This document shows positions 35,832-43,033 of a DNA stretch of 64,000 nt, piece after piece. Each line of letters starts with the position of its first letter. The first letter of the stretch is position 1. The stretch lies in assembly GCF_036634175.1 (NCBI RefSeq), contig NZ_JAZIFX010000001.1:2356001-2420000 (forward strand), given 5' to 3'. This DNA is from Streptomyces sp. P9-A2 (GTDB lineage Bacteria > Actinomycetota > Actinomycetes > Streptomycetales > Streptomycetaceae). A program made the translations under genes and the position numbers. Below the pieces are notes generated by a model. The model worked only from the letters and a program-made list of their open reading frames with translations. It was not told where the DNA came from and searched no databases.

Positions 35832-37156
35832 CCGCTCCCCTGCGTATCCCGTTCCCCGTGGTGGACGAGGTGTCCCGGCACTGCGTCCAGGAGGAGGAAC
35901 CGGAGACGGTGCTCATCGAGGTGCACCTCCCCGGGGAACTGGATGCCGGCCGCCTGCGCAAGGCGTTCCTGGAGGCGCTGCGCCGGCACCCGCGCATCCT
36001 CATGCGCGAAGCCCCCGGCCCCTGGTACCGGCGCCGCTACGAGTGGGAGCTGACCGACGAGCCCGACGTGGAGGCGGTGAGTTTCGCGCCGCCGGGGCCC
36101 GGCTCCCTGCGGGACGCCCGCGGCCGGGCCATGGCCGTGGCGCCCCCGCTCACGACCTCCCCGCCGATCCGCCTCGAGGTGGTGCCCGCCCCGGGGGACA
36201 CCGAGTCCGGGGCGGGCGGCGGGGCGGACGGCCGCGCGGCCGCCCCGACGGGCACCGCACTGCTCCTCACCCTCAACCACACGGCGCTCGACGGCCCGGC
36301 CTGCCTGCGCATCCTGGCCACCGCCGCCGAGATCTACGGCGGCCGGGACAACTCGGCCGCCGCCCCGCCCGTACGGCCGACCGAGACACCACGGGCGGAG
36401 TCCACGGGGACGCCCTCCCCGTGGACTCCGTCCGCCCGGGTGTCCCGCGGCGCCCCGGACCCGCGCCCGGGTCCCCGGCGCGGCAACGGACTGCTTCACA
36501 CCGAGCTTCCGCTGCCGCACCGGCCCAAGGGATCCCCGTACACCGTCAACGACCAGCTCATGGTCGCCACCGCCCTGACCCTCGCCCACTGGAACCGCGA
36601 GCACGGCGCCCCGGCCCGCCCGCTGCGCATCACCATGCCGGTGGACGACCGCCCCCGGGACGCCACGATGCCCATCGGCAACGGCACCCGGCTGGTCGAA
36701 GTCCCCTTCCCCCTCGGCGAGTTGGACACATCCGACCTGCCCGGCCTGCTGCGCCGCACGGCCCTGCGCACCCGCGCCCTGAAAGCTCTCCCCCGCCCCC
36801 AGCTGGGCCACGGCGCGAACCTGCTGACCGCGCCATGGGCGCCGGTCGCCGCCCGCGCCGCCCTCACCCGCGCCCTGCGCAGGGCGGCGGCGCCCTGGAT
36901 GTCGACGACGCTGCTCAGCAACATCGGCCGCATCCCGTACCCGCTGGACTTCGGGGAGGAGGCCGGGTGCGCGCACGCGGTGTGGTTCTCGGCCCCCGCC
37001 CGGATGCCCCGCGGCCTCACCTTCACCCTCGCCTCCACCGCGGGCCGGCTGCACCTGGCCGTGCGCTGGTCCCGCGCGCTGCTCGGGCACGACGACGGCG
37101 TCCACCTCCGCGACCTGTTCACGCACCATCTGCACTCCACGGAGGCAACCCCGTGA
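35828..37156 (+). CDS. Condensation-domain-like acyltransferase (PapA-like)
   Basis: Stand-alone protein of 442 residues with the two-lobed chloramphenicol-acetyltransferase/condensation fold. The active-site motif HHxxxDG appears as NHTALDGPACL (about 156-166), with the catalytic second His and the structural Asp kept and the first His replaced by Asn. Supporting pieces are HLPGELDAGRLRKAFLEALR (N-lobe), SPYTVNDQLMVATALTLAHW (hinge) and a late LSNIGRIPYPLDFG. A Pro/Thr-rich disordered insertion sits at about 185-220. Mycobacterial Pap acyltransferases put acyl chains on sugars; that role fits the glycan genes around it. ATGA-coupled to aftD and to the next methyltransferase (GTGA). Confidence 0.72.
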   Translation: MTAPLRIPFPVVDEVSRHCVQEEEPETVLIEVHLPGELDAGRLRKAFLEALRRHPRILMREAPGPWYRRRYEWELTDEPDVEAVSFAPPGPGSLRDARGRAMAVAPPLTTSPPIRLEVVPAPGDTESGAGGGADGRAAAPTGTALLLTLNHTALDGPACLRILATAAEIYGGRDNSAAAPPVRPTETPRAESTGTPSPWTPSARVSRGAPDPRPGPRRGNGLLHTELPLPHRPKGSPYTVNDQLMVATALTLAHWNREHGAPARPLRITMPVDDRPRDATMPIGNGTRLVEVPFPLGELDTSDLPGLLRRTALRTRALKALPRPQLGHGANLLTAPWAPVAARAALTRALRRAAAPWMSTTLLSNIGRIPYPLDFGEEAGCAHAVWFSAPARMPRGLTFTLASTAGRLHLAVRWSRALLGHDDGVHLRDLFTHHLHSTEATP

Positions 37157-37890
37157 CGACCACCGCGTCCCCGCCCCGCGACCTGCGTGACTTCTACGAG
37201 AACCCCGCCGTCCCCGTGGCCTCGGGCCCCTCCCGCAGCCTCCGCCAGGCCCGGATGCTCGCCCGGGCGCTCGGCCCCGCCGGCGTCGGGGGCGCGCGGA
37301 CGATCCTCGACATCGGCTGCGGCGACGGCTCCGCCGCGGCCACCGCCGCACCCCTCCTGCACGGCCACCGGCTCATCGGCGTCGACTGGTCCCAGGACGC
37401 CCTGGCACGGGCCCGCACCCGGATGCCGTACGCGGTGCGCGGCGAACTCACCGACGGTGGGCTGCCGTTCGCGTCCGGATCGGCCGACGCGGTGCTGTTC
37501 AGCGAGGTGATCGAGCATCTCGTCGACCCGGACGCGGCCCTGGAGGAGATCCACCGGGTGCTGCGCCCCGGGGGCCATCTGATGCTGTCCACCCCCAATC
37601 TGGCCGCCTGGTACAACCGGGCGCTGCTGCTGGCCGGGGTGCAGCCGGTCTTCTCCGAGGTCAGCCTGCGCGGTATCCACGGCAGGCCGGGTTCGGAGGT
37701 GGTGGGGCATCTGCGGCTCTACACCGCCCGCGCGCTGCGGGAGTTCGTCGCCGCGTCCGGCTTCACCGTCGTACGCCTCGAAGGCGCTCCCTTCCACGGG
37801 GTGCCGCGTCCCCTGCGGATGCTGGACCGGCTGGCCTGCGCCCGACCGCCGCTCGCGTCGATCCTGCTGCTGCACGCGCGCCGGGCGTAA
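37153..37890 (+). CDS. Class I SAM-dependent methyltransferase (second)
   Basis: Methyltransferase of 245 residues. Motif I ILDIGCGDGSAAATAAPLL (about 51-69), acidic VDWSQDALARAR (about 77-88), and FSEVIEHLVDPDAALEEIHR-type motif (about 116-135) followed by LRPGGHLMLSTPNL. GTG start overlaps the previous stop (GTGA). UbiE/COQ5-like small-molecule or lipid methylation is the general expectation; the target is presumably the glycolipid made by this operon. A 15-base gap follows before the membrane-protein gene. Confidence 0.88.
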   Translation: MTTTASPPRDLRDFYENPAVPVASGPSRSLRQARMLARALGPAGVGGARTILDIGCGDGSAAATAAPLLHGHRLIGVDWSQDALARARTRMPYAVRGELTDGGLPFASGSADAVLFSEVIEHLVDPDAALEEIHRVLRPGGHLMLSTPNLAAWYNRALLLAGVQPVFSEVSLRGIHGRPGSEVVGHLRLYTARALREFVAASGFTVVRLEGAPFHGVPRPLRMLDRLACARPPLASILLLHARRA

Positions 37891-37905
37891 GGGGGACCGG
37901 GGACC

Positions 37906-38844
37906 ATGTGGTGGGGAGTGGCCGCCGCCCTGGTGTCGAACATCCTGTACAGCGGCGGGTTCGTCCTGGAGAAGCGGGCGCTCGCCACCCTGCCCGAAGT
38001 AACGGTTCACCAGCCGGCGCGGCTGCTGCGGCTGGTGCTCGGCAGCCCGCTGTGGATCGCCGGCGCGCTGTCCCTCGCCGCCGGTTTCGGCGCCCAGCTC
38101 GCCGTCTACCGGACCCTGCCGATCGCCGCCGCCCAGGGACTGTTCGTCTCCGGCCTGGTGCTCCTCGTGATGCTGTCGGCGCGACTGCTCGGCGAGGAGA
38201 CCACCGGCCGGGAACGGTACGCGCTGGGCGCCATCCTGCTCGCATTGCTGATGGTGGTGCTGTCGCTGAAGGAGGGCGGCGCGGGCGCCGACACCGTCGG
38301 CCGGGACGCACCGTACCCGCTGATCCTGCTGGTGTGCGTGCCGTCGCTGGCGGCCGGGGTGTGGCTCTACCGGTCCGCCGAACGCCGCGCCCGGCGCCGG
38401 CACCGGATGCCGACCACCGGCGTCGAGTACGGGGTCGCCGTCGGCCTCCTCTACGGCGTCAGCTCGCTCGCCATCAAGGGGGTGTCGAGCCACCTGACGG
38501 CCGACGGCATCGGCGACGCGCTGCTCGGCCTGCTGCGCTCCCCCTACCCGTATCTGCTGCTGTTCACCGGCGCGTTCGGCCTGGTGCTGTCGCAGGCGGC
38601 ACTCCAGCGCTGCCGGGCCTCGCTGATCGTGCCGGTGTGCACGACCGTGACGTGCCTGTACACGGCGGTGCTCGGCACACTGTCGTTCGGCGAGGAACTC
38701 CCCGACGAACCCCTGCGGCTGGCCCTGCGCGTGGCGGGTACGGTGCTCGCGGTCACCGTGCTGCTGGCCATGCCGAAGCACGACACCACCTCACCACCAG
38801 GTACCGAGACCGAGACCAAGAACGAGGAGTTGACGCCCCCGTGA
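37906..38844 (+). CDS. DMT-superfamily multispan membrane protein
   Basis: Integral membrane protein of 312 residues with nine to ten spans and two similar halves, as in EamA/DMT or NIPA-like transporters (WWGVAAALVSNILYSGGFVL at the N-terminus; VAVGLLYGVSSLAIKG starting the second half). The segment AAQGLFVSGLVLLVMLSARL contains the conserved helix of the first repeat. In this setting it could flip a lipid-linked intermediate, but DMT proteins transport many things. The C-terminal tail is short and charged. It follows the methyltransferase by 15 bases and overlaps the Trm112-like gene by GTGA. Confidence 0.75.
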   Translation: MWWGVAAALVSNILYSGGFVLEKRALATLPEVTVHQPARLLRLVLGSPLWIAGALSLAAGFGAQLAVYRTLPIAAAQGLFVSGLVLLVMLSARLLGEETTGRERYALGAILLALLMVVLSLKEGGAGADTVGRDAPYPLILLVCVPSLAAGVWLYRSAERRARRRHRMPTTGVEYGVAVGLLYGVSSLAIKGVSSHLTADGIGDALLGLLRSPYPYLLLFTGAFGLVLSQAALQRCRASLIVPVCTTVTCLYTAVLGTLSFGEELPDEPLRLALRVAGTVLAVTVLLAMPKHDTTSPPGTETETKNEELTPP

Positions 38845-39236
38845 AGCCCGACGACCCGCTGCTGAGGATTCTGGCCTGCCCGCTCGACAAGGGCCCGCTG
38901 CATCTGCTCCCCGCCACCGCCGCTGCCGCTGCCGCTGCCGGGAAGGACGGCGCAGCGGCGGTGGACGGAGCCGAGGAGGCGCTGTACAACCCGCGTCTGC
39001 GCCGCCGCTACCCGATCATCGACGGCATCCCACAGCTGCTCCCGTCCTCCGGCGAGCAGGTCTCGGACGAGGAGCACGAGGCACTGCTGGCACATGTGTC
39101 CGAGGCCCATATGACCGCGGAGCACATGTCGGAAGAGCACACGGCCAAGGACCACACAGCCGAGGACCACATGGCCGAGGACCACATGGCCGGGAACAAC
39201 ACCAGCCGTCCCGGCACCCCGGGGGCGACCACATGA
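38841..39236 (+). CDS. Trm112/YcaR-like protein with histidine-repeat tail
   Basis: 131 residues. The N-terminal half is a Trm112/UPF0434 zinc-ribbon-like domain: LRILACPLDKGPLHLL and RRRYPIIDGIPQLLP match the family start and end. Only one of the usual metal cysteines of the first CP-C knuckle is visible, and an Ala-rich insertion (AAAAAAAGKDGAAAVDGAEE) separates the strands. The C-terminal about 45 residues repeat a five-residue unit with His at every fifth position (HMTAEHMSEEHTAKDHTAED, then HMAEDHMAG), which can bind metal. Trm112 proteins activate methyltransferases; three methyltransferases sit in this operon, so it may be their partner. GTGA-coupled upstream, ATGA-coupled downstream. 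Confidence 0.75.
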   Translation: MKPDDPLLRILACPLDKGPLHLLPATAAAAAAAGKDGAAAVDGAEEALYNPRLRRRYPIIDGIPQLLPSSGEQVSDEEHEALLAHVSEAHMTAEHMSEEHTAKDHTAEDHMAEDHMAGNNTSRPGTPGATT

Positions 39237-40078
39237 CGAAAGGCCGTCCCAGGGTCACGTTCGCCGCCCGTGCGGCGTCCGTCCTGCCCACCCGGGTCGT
39301 GGCCGCCGCCGCCCGCGCGGTCTACCCGCGCTTCGAGCCCGAGCTGGCCCGGCTCGCCGACCTGTGCCCGCCGGACTGCGGCACGGCGATCGACGTCGGC
39401 GGCTGGTACGGCCCCTGGACGCACCGGCTGGCCCGGCGCGCCCGCCAGGTGGTGACCGTCGAACCGGTCCCCCACCTGGCGCGGCTGCTCACCTCCGGCG
39501 CCCCGTCGAACGTCCGCGTGATCCGCGCGGCGGCCTCGGACCGCGCCGGGATCGCCCGGCTGTGGCTGCCGCCGGACGACGGCGGCGACCGGGGGGTGTC
39601 CTCCCTGGTCCGCCGGGACATCCACGGCCACGCCCTGGACGTCACCTGCGTCACGCTGGACGCACTGAACCTGAAGGACGTCGGCTTCATCAAGATCGAC
39701 GTGGACGGCAACGAATCGGCCGTGCTGCGCGGCGCCACCGGCATCCTCTCCCGCGACCGCCCGGCACTCTTCGTGGAGCTGGAGTCCCGCATCCAGCCGG
39801 TCGCGCCCGTGGTCACCTACCTGTCCCTGCTGGGCTACGACGGCTGGGTGCTGCCCGGCGACGACTGGATCCCGCTGGCCCGTTTCCCCCTGGAGGCCCA
39901 CCAGGCCAGGGCCTCCTACGTCGTCTCCCACGGTCTGCTCCGCCGCGTCCTGCCGCACAGCGCGCTCAGGGGCCCGCGCTATGTGAACTCGGTGCTGTTC
40001 CTCCCGGACGGCCGCCGTCCCGGAACGCCCCCGGTGGGCGACGATGGTCCCCGTGCCTCCCGCGAAACCCCCCGGTAG
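39233..40078 (+). CDS. FkbM-family methyltransferase
   Basis: SAM-dependent O-methyltransferase of 281 residues, FkbM type. Motif I AIDVGGWYGPWTHRL (about 51-65), VVTVEPVPHLARLL with the acidic residue for ribose binding (about 73-86), and the family hallmark FIKIDVDGNESAVLRGATGI (about 149-168). FkbM enzymes often methylate sugars or glycolipids, which fits the operon. Its last 35 bases overlap the next gene. It is the last member of the coupled series that starts at 29,375. Confidence 0.9.
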   Translation: MTKGRPRVTFAARAASVLPTRVVAAAARAVYPRFEPELARLADLCPPDCGTAIDVGGWYGPWTHRLARRARQVVTVEPVPHLARLLTSGAPSNVRVIRAAASDRAGIARLWLPPDDGGDRGVSSLVRRDIHGHALDVTCVTLDALNLKDVGFIKIDVDGNESAVLRGATGILSRDRPALFVELESRIQPVAPVVTYLSLLGYDGWVLPGDDWIPLARFPLEAHQARASYVVSHGLLRRVLPHSALRGPRYVNSVLFLPDGRRPGTPPVGDDGPRASRETPR

Positions 40079-40706
40079 CCCGTCCGGCCCCTCCGTCCCG
40101 TTCACCCCGCTCGATTTCCAGCTCGTCCTGCTGCGTCGTATGGCCGACCACCATCCCGGCCTGGTCGAGGACGCCCGTCACGAACTGGGCGTCTCCCTCG
40201 CCGGGATGCGCGAGGCGAACAGGCGCTGGCAGGCCATGGTCCGCTCCCCGCGATCCCGTTCGGCCCGCTCGAGGTATCGGTCCGTGCTCGGCGAGCCGGA
40301 TTCCCGGGTCCGGCGCCGGATCGGCGACCTCGACTGCGAGGCGTCGCGGTGGCGGCTCCCGCTCTGGCCGGACCTCCGCTTCGAGATCCTCACCACGCCC
40401 GACGGCACCGTCTGGAACGAGTGGCTGGTCCGCGCGCCCGACGCCGGCCCGCCCGCCCTGCGCACCCTCGAGGACCTGTCGCCCTGGTCCTGCACGGTCG
40501 ACGAGGCCGCCCGCGCCTTCGCCCCGGCCCGCCCGCTCGAAGGCACCGCGCCCACCCGGTGGGGCCTCGTCTTCGTCGCGCCGGACGCGCGGGGCGTGCG
40601 GCACGAGGTGGTCGCCGAGTTCACCTGGGGCTTGCTGCAACGGACCTCGGTCGGCCCACGGACCGCGGCCGGCGATCCGCCCCTCTGTGAACCGCCCCTC
40701 TTGTGA
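40044..40706 (+). CDS. Uncharacterised protein, 220 aa
   Basis: Soluble protein without signal peptide or membrane span. N-terminal helical half (FTPLDFQLVLLRRMADHHPG, MREANRRWQAMVRSP) and a C-terminal half with beta-like segments (WRLPLWPDLRFEILTTPDGT, VWNEWLVRAPDAG, RWGLVFVAPDARG). I do not recognise a family. The ATG at 40,044 lies inside the FkbM gene with a 35-base overlap; a GTG at 40,053 is an alternative. Codon use is normal for the region. It may belong to the envelope operon as its last gene. The 305 bases after it (to 41,012) show no gene that I can support. Confidence 0.65.
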   Translation: MVPVPPAKPPGSPSGPSVPFTPLDFQLVLLRRMADHHPGLVEDARHELGVSLAGMREANRRWQAMVRSPRSRSARSRYRSVLGEPDSRVRRRIGDLDCEASRWRLPLWPDLRFEILTTPDGTVWNEWLVRAPDAGPPALRTLEDLSPWSCTVDEAARAFAPARPLEGTAPTRWGLVFVAPDARGVRHEVVAEFTWGLLQRTSVGPRTAAGDPPLCEPPLL

Positions 40707-41011
40707 ACCGCTCGGCACCCCCCTCGGCGAGCCGCCGCCCGGATGACCGCGTCCACCACCCGGGGCATCGAACCGGTGTGCGGGACGGTCGAGCGCGAGG
40801 CGGCGCGTCGCGGCGGCGGCCTGCCCGGCACCGGACGCCGGCCACGGAGTTCGCTCCGGCAGCCGATGATGTACGGAGGAATCGTGGTCTCGCCGGTACC
40901 CGCGGTGATGTGGCTGGTACCGGCCGTGCCCGGCCGGGGTAGGAACTCGGTCGGACCCGGTGCCCCCGGGAACGACAGCCGCACCACCCGAACGGTCAAG
41001 GAGTACGACGC

Positions 41012-42517
41012 GTGTCCTCTCTCTTCCCGGCCCTGACCGACGGCGGCGGCCCTGCCGCCGGCCGGCCCGCCCTCCGGTTCGGCGAGCGCTCACTGACGTA
41101 CGGGGAACTCGCCGCCGCGGCCGTCCCGGTGGCCGGGGCCGTCCGGGAGGCGCGGCGGGTCGCCGTCTGGGCGACCCCGACGCTGGAGACGGCGGTCGCG
41201 GTCACCGCGGCGCTGCTCGCCGGGGTGACCGTGGTGCCCCTGAACCCGAAGTCGGGTGCCAAGGAGCTCGGCCACATCCTGTCCGACAGCACCCCGGACC
41301 TGGTCCTCGCCGCCCCCGGCCAGGAACTCCCGGAGGCGCTGCACGGCCTGGCCCGCCTGGACGTCGACCCGGCCGACCGCGCCCCCGGCACGCTCCCCGG
41401 AGACCTCGCCGGGGACCGCGCGGACGACGAGGACCCGGCCCTGGTCGTCTACACCTCCGGCACCACCGGCCCGCCCAAGGGCGCCGTCATCCCCCGCCGC
41501 GCGATCGCCACCACCCTGGACGCGCTCGCCGACGCCTGGCAGTGGACCGGTGACGACGTCCTCGTCCACGGGCTCCCGCTGTTCCATGTGCACGGGCTGG
41601 TCCTGGGCATCCTGGGCCCGCTGCGCCGCGGCGGTTCGGTGCGTCACCTCGGCAGGTTCACCACCGAGGGGGTGACGCGGGAGCTGAGCGGCGGCGCGAC
41701 CATGCTGTTCGGTGTACCAACCATGTACCACCGTGTCGCGGAGGCCCTGCCCACCGAGCCGGAACTGGCCGGGGCGCTGGCCGGGGCACGGCTGCTGGTG
41801 TCGGGGTCGGCGGCGCTGCCCGTGCACGACCACGAGCGGATCGCGGCGGCCACCGGACGCCGGGTGATCGAGCGGTACGGCATGACGGAGACGCTGATGC
41901 TGTGCTCGTCCCGGTGGACACCCCCGGACCCCCGGCCCAGCGTCCGCGCGGACGGCGAGGCCCGGCCCGGCACCGTGGGCGTGCCGCTGCCGGGCGTGGA
42001 GCTGCGGCTGGTGGAGGAGGACGGGTCCCCGGTGGCGGCGTACGACGGGGAGACGGTGGGCGAGATCCAGGTCCGCGGCCCGAACCTGTTCACCGAGTAC
42101 CTGAACCGGCCCGACGCCACCGCGGGCGCCTTCACCGCCGACGGCTGGTTCCGCACCGGTGACATGGCGGTGCGCGACGCCGACGGCTATGTCCGCATCG
42201 TCGGCCGCAAGGCCACCGACCTGATCAAGAGCGGGGGGTACAAGATCGGCGCCGGTGAGATCGAGAACGCGCTGCTGGAACACCCCGGCGTCCGGGAGGC
42301 CGCGGTGACCGGGGAGCCGGACACCGACCTGGGCGAGCGGATCGTCGCGTGGATCGTCCCGGCGGATCCGGGGGCGCCGCCCGCCCTCGACGAGTTGGCC
42401 GACCACGTCGCCGCCCGCCTGGCCCCGCACAAACGTCCGCGGGTGCTCCACCACCTCGCCTCGCTCCCCCGCAACGACATGGGGAAGATCATGAAGCGGA
42501 CGCTGCGCCATGACTGA
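41012..42517 (+). CDS. matB: Malonyl-CoA synthetase (MatB)
   Basis: Acyl-adenylate ligase making malonyl- or methylmalonyl-CoA from the free diacid, ATP and CoA (501 residues). The P-loop-like motif is YTSGTTGPPKGAV (about 146-158), the core GMTETLM (about 290-296), and the late hinge motif GWFRTGDMAVRDADGYVRIV with the catalytic lysine in PRNDMGKIMKRTL (near 490). The sequence closely resembles what I remember of S. coelicolor MatB (SCO2444), including NPKSGAKELGHILSDSTPDL. Compared with that memory there is an extra stretch of about 12 residues after TETLM (LCSSRWTPPDPRP). GTG start with AAGGAG at 40,998-41,003. Next comes a degraded carboxyltransferase gene; both would supply malonyl-CoA-type extender units. 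Confidence 0.92.
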   Translation: MSSLFPALTDGGGPAAGRPALRFGERSLTYGELAAAAVPVAGAVREARRVAVWATPTLETAVAVTAALLAGVTVVPLNPKSGAKELGHILSDSTPDLVLAAPGQELPEALHGLARLDVDPADRAPGTLPGDLAGDRADDEDPALVVYTSGTTGPPKGAVIPRRAIATTLDALADAWQWTGDDVLVHGLPLFHVHGLVLGILGPLRRGGSVRHLGRFTTEGVTRELSGGATMLFGVPTMYHRVAEALPTEPELAGALAGARLLVSGSAALPVHDHERIAAATGRRVIERYGMTETLMLCSSRWTPPDPRPSVRADGEARPGTVGVPLPGVELRLVEEDGSPVAAYDGETVGEIQVRGPNLFTEYLNRPDATAGAFTADGWFRTGDMAVRDADGYVRIVGRKATDLIKSGGYKIGAGEIENALLEHPGVREAAVTGEPDTDLGERIVAWIVPADPGAPPALDELADHVAARLAPHKRPRVLHHLASLPRNDMGKIMKRTLRHD

Positions 42518-42770
42518 CCGGCTCACCGCGCGCGAGACCGTCACCCTCGTCGCCGACGACGCGGGGCGCGGCCGACGACGCGGAGGCGGAACGGCAGGGG
42601 GCGGGGCGGCCATCGCCGACCTGTTCGCCGCGGTGGCCATCGCCGACCTGTTCGCCGCGGTGGCCGCCGCCCGCACCCCGGTCACCACGCACGTCGTCGG
42701 CGAGGGCGGCCCCGGGCACCACCCGGGCCACGCCCGACAGCCGCTTCTCGGCGATTCCTCCCCGGCGTGA
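42510..42770 (+). pseudogene. Remnant of acyl-CoA carboxylase carboxyltransferase gene
   Basis: The 86-codon frame overlaps matB by 8 bases. Residues 1-18 (MTDRLTARETVTLVADDA) look like the start of a carboxyltransferase subunit. Residues about 34-68 (AAIADLFAAV..., then ARTPVTTHVVGEGGPGH) look like the middle of a carboxyltransferase domain, where a GEGG(S)GGA loop binds the acyl-CoA. The several hundred residues expected between and after are missing, and a 27-base tandem duplication (AIADLFAAV twice) sits in the middle. The frame then runs into an insertion-element end at 42,753. In S. coelicolor a carboxylase gene follows matB as I recall, so this is probably its decayed copy. Confidence 0.6.
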
Positions 42771-42795
42771 ACGCCGGGGCCTCCTCGCAAGAAAC
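42753..42795 (+). mobile_element. Orphan left end of an IS200/IS605 element
   Basis: CCCCGGCGTGAACGCCGGGG (about 42,758-42,777), followed by CCTCCTCGCAAGA, matches the tnpA-side end of the intact element at 9302-9335 (CCCCGGCGTGAACGCCAGGG, then CCTTCTGCAAGA) in the same orientation. No transposase remains here. Confidence 0.65.
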
Positions 42796-42846
42796 AGGTG
42801 AACCGGGGGCCGCCCGCGGCACCTCGGCCAAGCCTGCGACGCGTAC

Positions 42847-42874
42847 GGGGCCGGGGCCGGGGCCGGGGCCGGGG
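42847..42874 (+). repeat. GGGGCC hexanucleotide repeat
   Basis: Four tandem GGGGCC units plus GGGG. The five guanine runs could fold into a G-quadruplex on the + strand, 160 bases upstream of the MreB-like gene. The rest of the gap up to 43,033 shows nothing further. Confidence 0.85.
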
Positions 42875-43033
42875 AAGCTCGAGGCTGTCCCTGCGATCGC
42901 CGTGCCCCTCCCTCTCGTTCAGCGGCCCCTCGCCCGGCCCTCCACAAGGGGCGGTGTCCTGCGCGGGCGCGCACGATGGTCCTGAGGTCCGCCGTCCGGC
43001 GGCCCGCAGGACCGCGCACTCGGGAGGATTGCC

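Noticed and set aside
35828..37156. Non-ribosomal peptide synthetase condensation module / biosynthetic gene cluster
   Set aside because: No adenylation, carrier or thioesterase domain nearby; the operon context is envelope glycan.
40707..41011. Short gene between the unknown protein and matB
   Set aside because: Frames on both strands are open but Arg/Pro-rich and without start signals; the AAGGAG present belongs to matB.
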